A stretch of DNA of 64,000 bases from Ceratothoa steindachneri (lineage: Eukaryota; Arthropoda; Malacostraca; Isopoda; Cymothoidae): the NCBI GenBank assembly GCA_963969495.1, contig OZ018327.1, positions 34,831,175 to 34,895,174 of the forward strand, written 5' to 3'. The notes under the pieces are model-generated. The model was given only the letters and a program-made list of their open reading frames with translations. It was not told where the DNA came from and made no database searches. Positions 45,940 through 56,373 of the stretch are shown in pieces. A program made the translations under genes and the position numbers. Numbering within the stretch: the first letter of the stretch is position 1; each line of letters opens with the position of its first letter.

Positions 45940-48900
45940 AGCTGATGTGGAAAACATGTTTCATTTATTACTAACTCTCGAATTTTCGTCATGGATGTTA
46001 AATGCATTTATGTTGTCGTTAACATCATTCAAAATCTGATTTAATTTAAATACCGTGAAGTATGCAAATTAAGCTTTAGCAAAGGTATAAATTAAATTAA
46101 TTAATCTAACTTTGTGTGTTTAGGGGGAAATATACGAAATTCCCTTATGCACTCATAAATTTTATATGACTAATATTCCTTTATTATTAATTTAAAGCGA
46201 AGACTACAGAATAATAAGGGCATGAATGTAATGAAAGTTGGGTGGGGTAGGGCAGCTGACACCCCTGTCACCCATACTGGACTTGCTTTGATTTGTTAAG
46301 ATTTCACTGTCTTACACATGTGTATGTGTGGGCGTGCATGAACGCATGTAAGTCAAAAGAGAATAGTTTGGATTTTCATCCCGTATTGGGTTCTTCCCCA
46401 CCCTCTCTCTCTGAGGCATTCTAGGCTACTGAAGAAACAGCGAGTGGTTTATGGTTTATGAGTATTTATGAGATGTAAGAGTGTTGCGCGCTTAAGACCG
46501 TCCTGGACAGCTGGACAAATATTGCCCTTCTCCACCTCCTCGGCGATCTGCACAGTGGACACGGTGGTGTTTGTAGAGGGTGTTTGGGTTCGGACACTTT
46601 CCCTCGACTCCTTCCCCATAATCATCCCCCAACTTTCCCATTCCTTGAAAACCCCCTTGCAGGAGGGACAAACGGCCACTATTCATCACAAGCTGGAGGA
46701 AGAAACAACTCGCTGAAACTCCTATCTACCCAAACTCCTGGACTAGGGGCAGAACCGTTCCGAAGCTTGAAGAAGAAGGAACCGTCCACACTCCAAACTC
46801 TCTTCAAACCCTGGGACTCAGCCGGGCGGAAAACTTATGAAGTATGTGTCACCGCGAACGACGACTCCTCTCAAGTAAGGTCCTTTCCCAGGTTCTCTGG
46901 CCAAGGTAAGCTTTTTGTAGGGAAATCGATATCCCACCCTCACAACTGAGGCCCTGTTCCTTAACCACAACGTCCTGGCATTTCGAGGAGAACCAGCAAG
47001 GCCGCCCAAAACCACATATTGCACTAATCATCACATGTCGGACCCCGGTGAGCCTAACATTGGTTAAACCGGCAATATTTCCCTTAAGAGTGGGTATTTA
47101 ATTTCACTTCATATGCGAAATTAGAGGAGCTCGGCCTAAAGCCAGAAGTTCCCTTTTAGGGCTAGCTGTAAGACTCTCTAAGAAAAACCATTAGAGGAGG
47201 AGACTTAATGCTGCCGTCCTCATCCCCCACCCCTCCTTCCCCTACCCCGAGTGGGGTGGCGAAGTATATAATCAAATAAGTGCAGAAAAACGGGGTAGAT
47301 CGTGTTAGTCCTCGAGACAACTAAGTCCGGCTAGAGGCCCGGCAACCAACGAAAGGGACATAGAAGAAGCTCATCCTGAGCCAGTTCCTGGTGGTCACAC
47401 CGAACTTTTAGTTAACTTGGATTGAAAAGCAAGTTCAACTGACCTTCGTCAGAGAAGCCCCCTATCCTGTTGTAGCCCAAAACCCAGAGATAGTCCTCGC
47501 CATTTAGGAATACCCCAAAGTGAACTCCCTTAAGCACTCCCCTTCGCCAAAGGATTCACTCGTTTGCTCATCGCTCGTCAGTGCGAATTATTCCCAGATT
47601 AACCAGAAGGGTGGAAGAAGCATACTTTCCCTGTTCCGTTGGTGAAATCATCTCATCAAGACAACGTTTTTAACGCCATCCTCCACACGTGCCGAATTCC
47701 TCTGTGGTTTTAAAGCGTTCCCCCTTCAGACTACATCTGGAACGGCAGCCCACGTGCCTGCCCGAAAACAACATTCTAAAGGCGACATAAAAATTGAGGC
47801 CAAGGTCAGTCTCAGACCCGATTCTAGTGGGAATCTTGAAAGGTATTAAAATCCCATTATCTGTTTCGTTGAAGGTCAATTTGCGTTCAATATTAAAGTG
47901 AGCTTTGGGTCAACCATTACTGTATATTCAATTGTGTAATTTAGTAAGCCTCACTTAAACTTGTTTATTTCAAAACTGTGTAGTTTGTTTGTTAAATTTC
48001 AATTTTGGTTCATGTTGCAATTAAAGTCTATTTTTTTAGAAGCATTTAATTCAATCCTCGAAACCCTGAGCATGGCACTAGAAACCTTCAAAGATTAAAA
48101 ATAACGTAATAATAATAATCATAATAATCAAATATAGCACTTTTAGAGAGAAAATTTAATCAAGGAGTTTTGAAATACGTAACAAACCTATACGTACGAA
48201 CACCATCACTCGGTCCTTGCTATACTACGACACTATTATATTCTCTTTCTCGCATTGGTTCTGCGAGTTGCCTCGAATTCCAATCAAACTGTCTCTCCTC
48301 TTTGCCCCCCCCCCTCTCTCGCCTAAATTCATTTAACCTTCGGAACCATCAAACTCCTCTCAAACTCTCCTCAAACTCTCAAACTACCCTTAAACTAAAC
48401 TAACTAACGAGGACATTCGGAACTAAAACATCGTTTCGAGTAAGTTCTCTGGAGAAATCACTATACTTTTCTAAATCAATTGACACTAATGTCTCTCACT
48501 TAAGCGCTACCATCTTGCTTAGCCCTGCCCTGCTTTCGGGCTAATAATTCTACCAGGTTGAAATTGGGTTTAATCATGTTAACCAAACATTAAAGAGGAA
48601 TAAATTGATCATATGTTCTTAAGGAGCCACAAGTTTCAATCTCAAAGTTGTCTGAATATTATGTCTAAATTAAGTAAATATATCTTTAATTTAATCTAAA
48701 GATGATATTAAAATTTGACCTTAAAAACGATTGCAAAGGTCACTATGTTTACATGGTATAATCGAGCCACATTTCTTTGTCATTGCCTTTATTTAGTGGC
48801 ATACGGATTTCTACCATTCGCTTTCATACATTCCTATCGCAAGGCACGTAAAGTAATCGTACGTTCTGGCTTCCTCCTTCCTTATCCTTATCCCATCCTA

Positions 48901-48960
48901 ACAACCAATTTAGCCGCGTAGAGAGATAAGCATACTGTATTAATTGAGGTTCAAAAGCGC
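45940..48960. other. unassigned; GC-balanced block at 46,380-47,860
   Basis: 46,380-47,860 is richer in GC than its surroundings, with open frames on both strands. The longest is 121 codons at 46,584-46,949 (plus). One minus frame (46,679-46,449) begins AVCPSCKGVF, a lone Cys-x2-Cys. I recognise no domain and make no gene call; a decayed retroelement ORF1 is possible. The remainder is AT-rich, with a short AAT repeat near 48,110 and a C run near 48,305. Confidence 0.4.
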
Positions 48961-49079
48961 GCTTAATCTACCTGTTACTTGGGTTAACAGAAGAGGTCCG
49001 GTTGATAATCTTTCTGGATCGCTCGCACCGCAACAGTCCTTCGATCCGGACACGTGCCAGCCTTAAGGTTGGGGGTATT

Positions 49080-49672
49080 AGTATACGTATGTAGAAAAAA
49101 GAAGAGAAAGAGGATAAAAATAAAGGGAAAAGAGAAAAAGGAAATAAGAGAGAAAAACAAAAAATAAGAGGAAAACATAGAAAAAGATGGAAATACAGAA
49201 AAAAGAACAAATAAAAAGGAAAAAAACAAACACAAAGAGAAAAGCAAACAAAAAGAGTAAACCAAAGGAAAAAAGGTAAGAAAAGGTATAAAGGAGTAAA
49301 AAGAGAGAAAGCGAAAAACAAACCTAAAAAAGAAAAGAGAAAGATAGAAAACATACAAAAGATACAATACAAGAAAATGAGAGAAAAACAAAGAGGAGGC
49401 GAGCAAAGCAAAGAAAAAGGCGAGATTAACAAATACAATGAAAGAATAACAAAGAAAATGATAGACAAAACAAAGAAAAGGCGAGAAAAACAAAGAAAAT
49501 GCAAGAATAAAAAGAAAATGAGATAAAACATAGATAAGAATGGAAAACAAAAAAAGGAAGAAGAAAGAAATTGAGAGAAGAGAGAAAAACGAAAAAAGAA
49601 AATAAGATAGAAACCAAGAAGAACAAGAACATTAAAAAAGAAAAACAATGTAAACAGAGAGAGAGAGAGAGA
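49080..49672 (+). repeat. purine-rich degenerate minisatellite ending in (GA)n
   Basis: About 590 bp is almost pyrimidine-free on the plus strand, with recurring GAGAAAAACAAAGAAAATG-like units. It ends in (GA)n at 49,656-49,672 against the 3' end of LINE copy C. The final 100 bp (AACCAAGAAGAACAAGAAC) recurs at 54,109-54,200 on the far side of copy C. Long open frames on the minus strand (FFFLFLSS-type) are composition artefacts. Confidence 0.85.
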
Positions 49673-49776
49673 GTAACAACAAGGGTAACAACAAGGAAAG
49701 AAGGTACCCTAGGAGACCTTACGGTCCATTCAAAGAGGGTACCTTTGGACTAGCAATCGAGCGGGCACAAGGCTGC

Positions 49777-50905
49777 TCAATTGTTTAGCGTCCCTAAACG
49801 GCCACTTTTCAAGACTTTGTCTAGTCTTGACTTGAACTGGTCAACCGATTCACTGTTGACAACTTCCACTGGAAGTGCGTTCCACTTACCGCAGATACTG
49901 TAGGTGAAGAAATTTCCACACAGATTGCGGTTGTAACGCTTCAGTTCAAGTTTGAAGCCGTGATTGCGCGTTCTGTTCTCCCTCAGTGTGAAAATATCCC
50001 GGTAGTCAACATTGTCGAACCCTCGAAGTATTTTGAAGACTTCGATGAGCTGACCACGCAGTCTAAGGGTTTCCAGCGGGAACAGATCTAATTCCCTTAG
50101 TCTATCCTTTCCGTCTATGCCCAGCGCTCGCACTTTCCGGAGAAGGCGGCGGTGTGGTACCTTATCAAAGGCTTTCTGAAAGTCTAGGTAGACCACATCC
50201 ACCGCCTTGTCCCGATCGTGCTCACTGAACACGAAGTGGAAGAATTCCACAAGGTTCGTCAGGCATGACCGTTGCCTTCGGAACCCGTGCTGTGAACTCC
50301 TCAGTAGCAGGTTTTACTCTAAATACGACGTCCTTTTGTCCACCATGATGCTTTCCATGAGTTTACCGACTATCGAGGTCAGACTGATAGGTCAGTAGTT
50401 CGACGGATGGCTAGGGTCTCCTTTCTTGAAGATCGGAGTCACCTCCGCCTCACGCCAGTCACTAGAAACGCATCCGGTCAGGATTGACATGTTAAAGATA
50501 GCGCACAGATGTCGTGACACTTGATCGCGCACTTCCTTCAACACCTTGGGTAGAAACCCATCATGTCCAGGGGATTTATTCGTCTTTAGGTCAGCGATCC
50601 TTTTCTTTATTTCTCCTTCGGTGAAGTCCATTGCCTCCAGCTTTTCCCCCCGAGTAGGAATCCGTCGGCTAGGGAATGGGACCACACTCTTCAGTAAACA
50701 CTGAAGAGAAGTAGTCGTTGAGGAGGTTAGCATTTTCTGCATCTGAATTCTTTAATGTCCCCTCCTCATTCCTCAAAGGGCCAATCGTTCGACGGATTGG
50801 TTTACGGCTGTTCACATATTCAAAAAACTCCTTGGGATTCTCTTCACAGAGTCTCGCCACTCGGAGTTCCTCAGACCGCTTAGCCGCCCTTATGCTGGAC
50901 TTCAC
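49777..50905 (-). pseudogene. LINE ORF2 RT part, copy C, catalytic core deleted
   Basis: 50,905-50,669 is the RT entry region (EENPKEFFEYVNSRKP), ended by a TAG where copy A has a Gln codon. 50,742-50,392 continues in another frame with NKSPGHDGFLPKVL. 50,250-49,777 reads [14 protein letters not shown], then RALGIDGK joined directly to DRLRELDLF. Relative to copy A, about 0.67 kb is lost at about 50,107, taking the SGVPQGS and FADD boxes and the thumb start. The join is in frame. Without the two Asp residues of FADD the protein cannot polymerise. Confidence 0.92.
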
Positions 50906-51950
50906 TCTCCTGGCTAGCTTCCGGTATTCTTTAAAGTCACCCGAGATCTTCGATTGCCGCTACACATTTTTCATCTCCCTAAGCAGTTGTCCGATTTCTC
51001 GATTAAACCACTTTGGTTGAACAGAGGACCGACGGGGACATTTCAGAGGGATGAAACGCGATTGAGGACTCATGAATGTGGTTTTGAAACTGTTCCAAGA
51101 GTCTTCAACAGCCTTGCACTCTTCTAGCCTCACGTCAGTCAGTCCCGCGCGTATACCTGCAAAGTCTGCTCTTCTCAAATCGAGTTTCCTTGATTTACTA
51201 GTTGCAGGCTCTGCCTTGGGGACTTTGACTACAAATCTAATTAGTCGGTGGTCACTGCCACCGAGCTCTTCGCCAACAGAGAGGTCCTCAGCGATGTCAT
51301 CCTCAGAGGTGAAAACCAAGTCGAGGATATTGTCTCCTCTCGTTGGCTCTCTCACCCATTGAGTCAGGAACTCGTTGTTCGTGAACTCCAGGAGTAGTGC
51401 GTTCTCGCCACAGGGTTCTCTGGTTTCCCAGTCAACTTGTGTGTTGAAATCACCCATGACGATACACACTCTGTCTTTGACAAGTTCTCCTAGTAGCTGG
51501 TACAGATCTCTGTCCTTTTCAACGAGTTGGGCAGGAGGTCTATAAAGCACCAGGGTCCTGTATTTGGTAGGACCAACCTCTAGGTCAACACCTAGTAGTT
51601 CATGGTCGGATACGATGTTGCAATCCGTCGCGTTGAGAGTATCCTTGACATACAACATCACACCCCCACCCTCTCTGTCTGGCCTATCTTTCTGGAAGAG
51701 CTGGTAAGCGGGAATCGTGAATTCACCTTCAAAATCTCGGCTTGAGGTTTTAATCCACGTCTCCGTTATGGCTACCATCTCAGGTTCTTCTGTTGCTACG
51801 AGGCCACGGAGCTCAAGAAACTTATTCCTGATTGACCTCGCGTTGAACAGAAGAACTTTTAGGGAGTCCCCCAGTGTAGGACTCCCTACGCTCTTCCGTT
51901 TACCGGCTTCTTTTGTGTGGTAGTACCCCTCTTTGCCACATCTAAGAACG
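50906..51950 (-). pseudogene. LINE ORF2 endonuclease domain (APE/EEP type), copy C
   Basis: One frame is open from about 51,950 down to a TAG at 50,960 that replaces a Tyr codon of copy B. Motifs in order: KVLLFNARSIRNK (about 51,865), ITETW (about 51,770), GGGVMLYV (about 51,665), YRPP (about 51,540), GDFNTQVDW (about 51,455), LDLVFTSED (about 51,315) and GSDHRLI (about 51,260). These are the metal-binding and catalytic boxes of apurinic-type LINE endonucleases and look intact, including the Asn-Ala-Arg start, the Glu of TETW, the Asp-x-Asn and the Ser-Asp-His. The enzyme would nick target DNA for priming. The frame overlaps the end of ORF1 in another phase. Confidence 0.92.
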
Positions 51951-53127
51951 TCGTTCCAGGAGTGACACGGGCATACTCTCTTATGTCCGCCTTCACTCTG
52001 GGTCGGACGCTCCTCTGCGTCCGCTCTACGACATCCTGGATTAGGTTACAGAGTACAGCCTTTCCCTTGAATGAAAGGTGCACTCCGTCCCTTTGGTAAA
52101 GGTCGTTTCGACCGTAAAAGGTACGGTAAGGGTCCAGAAAGAAGACCCCTTCCGCCGTACAGAGGTCGGGCAGGCGCTGGTTCAGGGTCACGTTCCTTGA
52201 GTTAGCTGTCCGGCTAGGCCCTGTTTTTGGGAGCATCCCTACAACGACCTGTTTACGAGTTCTCAATCCGCAGTCGTCCACGGCTCCCATGACCGTATTG
52301 AGAATTTTCTCGCTGGGGCCTACTTTGCCTCCTCGGAGGTAGAGGTCATTCCCACTCACCATCAGGGCAACGACTGAATTCTCGGAGATCTGAGATTTCT
52401 CAGCCTCCACCCTGATGTGGTGGTTTCCCCGTCCTGGCTGGCATCATACCTCCACACTAGTGCGAAGGCGGGCCGCTAGCAGGGGCTGCAAACCTTGTGC
52501 TTGGGAATCGCCCACAAGGGTAACCCTCGGACATTTGCGTTCAGAGGTTTGAGGCTTTTCTTACGGAAGCGAACTCTCGGTTCCCTCTTTCTTCTCCATC
52601 TTATTTTTCTTCTTCTTTTTCTTATTCATCTTTTTCCCCCTTATCTTCCTTTGTTACATACTCTTGTGTTTTTATCTTTTCTTCCTCTGCTTCAACTTTC
52701 TCTTTTTCAGCTTCTACTTTATCTTCTGTTTCAACTTTCTCTTCTTCCTGTTTCTTTCCCTCCCTTTTCTTTGTCTTTGAGGGTTTATCCGTAGCATACG
52801 GACCTAGCTTTGGGGGTAATACTGCAGATGCAGTGTTTAGTACAGGGCTTGACGTTAGCTCTGCTATTCTAACCTCTAGCCCGCAAATCAGTCCGGCGTG
52901 TTCTAATTCGAGGCTGTTTATTTTTGCCTCCAACTTCCTGGATCTTTCCTCGGAAACCCTGCAGGTTTCTTTTTGCTCCTTGATTTGGCCGTTTAAAATA
53001 CAGTCGGTACAGGAACTGGCCGGGTGGCATTTTGAAAACATCCCTCCGTAAAGTCCACGCACCACTTATCTATGTGGCATATTGCGCACGTGTATTTTAG
53101 AGCTCCTGGTCCTTTCTTGCCGGTCAT
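51886..53127 (-). pseudogene. LINE ORF1 (zinc finger, coiled coil, SGNH esterase), copy C
   Basis: The ATG at 53,127 opens MTGKKGPGALKYTCAIC and HIDKWCVDF. The rest of the finger, MFSKCHPASSCTDCIL, is in the next frame and continues as an uninterrupted coiled-coil and Lys/Glu-rich segment to 52,622 (EERSRKLEAKINSLELE). The esterase begins CPRVTLVGDSQAQGLQPLL (about 52,525, nucleophile Ser), meets a TGA near 52,446, and then stays open from 52,410 to the stop at 51,886: SGNDLYLRGGKVGP, VVVGMLPK, FFLDPYRTFYGR and DGVHLSFKGKAVL. All three SGNH catalytic blocks are present. The combination fits the known zinc-finger-plus-esterase ORF1 of CR1-like elements. It is broken by one frame offset and one stop. 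Confidence 0.88.
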
Positions 53128-54039
53128 TTTAAACACTTTCTCTTTTTCAATACTTTGTGACCAATCAATGATAAAAAGGGGGGTTGGTGAGTTCTCCCCG
53201 CGTCAGTCGCTCCCGCCTATTGATCGGAGTCGTTTCGGAGTCTTCCAGAAGGCACGCTCCATGTGCTGCTGTTCGTCCGACCGAGTCGTCAAGCCTCGGC
53301 GTGCCGTGGCTCCCAACCAAGCAGCACAGATGGCCCCCGAAGGGGCCATCGATTTGTCACCAGGTGAACAACAACGAAGCACGCCCTTTACTAAACTCCT
53401 ACTAGTTCCCTTCACAACGGCCAGGATCTCGGAGCAGCGTTCAATGGATATCCCGCCCCACCAAGAGACTCGACCCAAGGCTTTTTATTGGCCTGGCAAC
53501 CAGCCTGGGAACAAAGGGCCGTCACCTCGGACCGATGCTACCAGAGGCAACCGTCAACGGGCACTGGGAACGGTCAATAATTACGCGCCAGGGAAGGGGT
53601 TAACGGGGCACTACCCTCATCCCATTCATCGTGCCCCAACGCCTAGGACACCTCTAGTCCTAGTCTCTCGCAACCAGTGAGCATCGATTAGCGTTGTATA
53701 GAGGTTCCAAAGCCTATCTTCTGACGCATGAGGTAGCTGCCAGGTCCTTATATGTAGATAGAGGGAAAAAAGGGAAAAAGTGACATGATAGGAGTAGGCT
53801 TTTTTTTTGTATAAGTGGGAGAGATAGGATGAAAGTAAAAAAGGAGAATGATAGAGTAGAAAAAGGAATGACTGACGCACTTAGGTCTGGAATCTCGTTT
53901 TCGACCAAATCGACAAGGGAAGCCCTACCAGGGGTACCCAGAAGAGGTACCCCCGCCGACATAGCTCGAAAAGTCAAAGGTACACACAAGCTCTCTTCCC
54001 GCGACAAGGGGGCGTCACCTCTCCCTCTACTTTCTTTCT
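53128..54039 (-). other. 5' leader of LINE copy C
   Basis: It is closely similar to 7,705-8,620 of copy B from end to end, including the terminal AAAGTAGA-(GA)n junction. No conserved reading frame exists. It is likely the promoter-bearing leader of the element. Confidence 0.75.
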
Positions 54040-54040
54040 G

Positions 54041-54290
54041 AGAGAGAGAGAGAGAAGGAATGGAACTACAAAACTAGGACCATCAAAACCCTAGCGTCAA
54101 CGAACCTAAGAGAAGAGAGAAAAAAGGAACAAAAGAGAAAATCAGATAGAAACCAAGAAAAACAAGAACATAGACAAAAGAGAAAAAACAGTAAACAAAG
54201 AGAGAGAGAGAGAGAGAGAGAGAAAGGATTGAACTACAAAACTATGACCATCAAAACCCTAGCGTTCACGCAAGGCCAGGCCAAGAGCTA
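54041..54290 (+). repeat. tandem (GA)n-containing repeat flanking copy C
   Basis: Two units about 170 bp apart share GA runs (54,041-54,055 and 54,200-54,222), GAACTACAAAACTA and CATCAAAACCCTAGCGT. The segment between them (54,109-54,200) matches the left flank of copy C at 49,562-49,655. Copy C therefore sits inside a pre-existing purine-rich tandem repeat. Confidence 0.8.
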
Positions 54291-54423
54291 ATATATTCAA
54301 TACCCCCTCAACCTCGGTATTAGATTCCATGTATTTAATAGTTTGAAACAAAGTTTCCATGCAACCTTTTTTCAATGTTTCTTTATTTATAGATTTATTT
54401 CAGTTTATTTATTTATAGATTTA

Positions 54424-54662
54424 TACAGGTATACGACTAGTTACTGTGTAGTGGCCTAGTCTTTCCTATACAGGTATACGACTAGTTACTGTGTAGTGGC
54501 CTAGTCTTTCCTATGCCTCGCTTGAAAGTGCACCTTCACATAGAGCCTAGGTAGACTAGGTCACTTTGCATTTTTAAGCAAAGCCTAGGAAAGCCTAGGT
54601 CACTACACAGTAACTAGTTGTATACTGTATAGGAAAGACTAGGCCACTACACAGTAACTAGT
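54424..54662. repeat. two-by-two palindrome (about 239 bp)
   Basis: The left side has two direct 45-bp units (54,424-54,468 and 54,469-54,513) containing ACTAGTTACTGTGTAGTGGC. The right side has two inverted units (54,587-54,629 and 54,629-54,662) of the same sequence. The outermost 35 bp match perfectly in inverted orientation; the inner pair differs at a few positions. The spacer, about 73 bp, contains further short AGCCTAGG-type palindromes. Nothing coding is present. Large hairpin or cruciform formation is possible. Confidence 0.9.
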
Positions 54663-54663
54663 C

Positions 54664-55149
54664 TGACACACACTATGTGGCCTGGTCAACTCTTGCCACG
54701 CGTGCCAAACGTGGCACGCCAACGACTTCTTACCAGCAAGCGAAGCCAAATACTCAACTTAAGAAATCTAATTATGTAAATGTATCTCCAATTTCTTTTA
54801 TATAGCAACCGCCTGGTGTACAAACTGGTATAACTTATCTGTTATCAGTGATGCAGCAGCAGAAGTCTCATTGATGGTAAATAATTGAAAACGTCCACAA
54901 TTTTTCTTTTTCCAGTTTGGATTTATTGTTTTCTGCTTAAAATGGTGGAGATTGAATTCTGTTTAACAATTTAATATTTTTAGGGAAAATAACTATCTTT
55001 TCCTTGTAATTTTGATGCATCATAGGGGGTTAGGAATAAATAAAAGAACATATTTATTGTGTTGTAGTCAGGCATTGGAACGTGAGAAAATTTTGTATGA
55101 AAGATTTGGCCAATTTTGCACACCCACTTAAAAAGGTTGCCCACCCCTG
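54664..55149 (-). mobile_element. hAT-type terminus, probable non-autonomous copy
   Basis: On the minus strand, CAGGGGTGGGCAACCTTTTT starts at 55,149, a typical hAT terminus. The far end is uncertain; the GC-rich repeat GCCACGCGTGCCAAACGTGGC near 54,695-54,716 may be the opposite subterminal region. No transposase is seen. Confidence 0.45.
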
Positions 55150-55338
55150 CTCTATATGATATCTAAAATTCTAAAAATAACCCATCAAATGACTCTTTCT
55201 CGTGAACAGCAACATACCCTTTTACTGTATGGTTATAAGTCCGACCTAAACGATGCCTAATCGCAACGTCTTATTAACCAAGCATTTGGAGAAAACACAA
55301 TAAGTCGTCGCACAACCTGCGATTTGTTTAAGAAGTTT

Positions 55339-56272
55339 TGTTGTGATCGGATTATGTAATAGGTAGGCTACTGGCACCAAATTGCAGGATTCAATAAGCC
55401 CAGCAAACACCTCCACAAAATGGACGCGCGGTGGTCTTATTAAATCCCAGCATACTCCACTCATATGAAATAAATGTCTAAAATTGAAATAAGGAATTGA
55501 GAATGCAAAGATTAATTTGCAATTGAATACAAACTAAGGAATGTAATATATTTGTTAATGTATATATATATAGAAAGCAAGCGACCGTTGGAAGTCAACG
55601 CGAGGCAAACAATGTACGAACGCGAGAAAGGTCAGAATCAATTGTGTCAATAAGACAAGGCGTAAATACACATTTCACGTTTCAGAATAGATTTCTCGAA
55701 AGACGGAACACCTGGTTAAATACACAGCGTATTCTGTATTATAGATAAAACTTGGGAAATGTAAGCAAATTGTAATACACAGCCGTTGGAAACTCCGCCC
55801 AGGGGTGGAACTAATGAGCCCCGACGACAAAGATTTGTCCCGCAGCCAAGCCTGGCCACACTCCATTGGAAATAAAACCGTATATATAGGCGAGCAATGA
55901 GGAGAATAGAAGAGTTAAGAATTAAGCATTATAATTGTTATTAAATATTGTCATACCCGAATTAGCGTTTACGGACCCCCCTTTTAAATTCACCAAGTCT
56001 TGTCGGTCCAGGATTTAATGCTTTGTATTGAATATTTGTAGACTGCTAGTCACCTGCAAAGTAACTTGGTGACGTGCCGCTTGCCCCACGTCCTTCTTTA
56101 TCTCGATTACCCTAAACCTTCGGTAAACTTAGCCAAAATAAGAACACAGTGAAGAAATCATTTTTGGAGTCAGATAGATAATTAATTCACCTTCACCAGA
56201 ATTTGGAAACCTGCATTTATTTACCATAACCTGGTGACTTACCCTATAAATTGGTAAGTTCGGGTACCCGCT
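55339..56272 (+). repeat. 5' LTR of the gypsy element
   Basis: The start is set by the shared TGTNGTGATCGGATTATGTA at 55,339 and 60,669. The end is inferred from the TGGTGACC-type primer site at about 56,274. A short (TA)n lies inside at 55,559. An A/T-rich box TATATATAGG at 55,882 could be the promoter. The right border is uncertain, because the 3' LTR is not complete enough to compare. Confidence 0.55.
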
Positions 56273-56373
56273 ATAAATTGGTGACCGCTTCATTTCAACC
56301 CATAAAGTGGTAATTCTACCTCTTCAAACAGGTGACACCTCGTTTTCGACTGGACAGTGAAGGTATACAAGAA

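Larger units (their letters stand above)
49673..54039 (-). mobile_element. CR1-like LINE, copy C, internal deletion in RT
   Basis: This minus-strand copy is complete at both ends: the 5' leader starts at (GA)n at 54,041, and the 3' end has two GTAACAACAAG repeats and then (GA)n. It is about 4.37 kb, shorter than copy B by about 0.69 kb, mainly because one block is missing inside RT. ORF1 and the endonuclease are the best preserved of the three copies. It is inserted in a purine-rich tandem repeat whose units lie on both sides (49,562-49,672 and 54,041-54,222). Confidence 0.92.

Noticed and set aside
46449..46949. Host zinc-finger gene
   Set aside because: Only one Cys-x2-Cys pair is visible, and frames on both strands are open through composition; no exon structure or domain is supported.
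48968..49648. 226-codon Phe/Leu-rich membrane-like protein on the minus strand
   Set aside because: Translation of a purine-rich degenerate minisatellite; no real composition or motif beyond that.
49562..54215. Very long target-site duplication around LINE copy C
   Set aside because: The flanking segments are about 100 bp and only about 85 percent identical, and further tandem units exist on the right, so they are pre-existing repeats.
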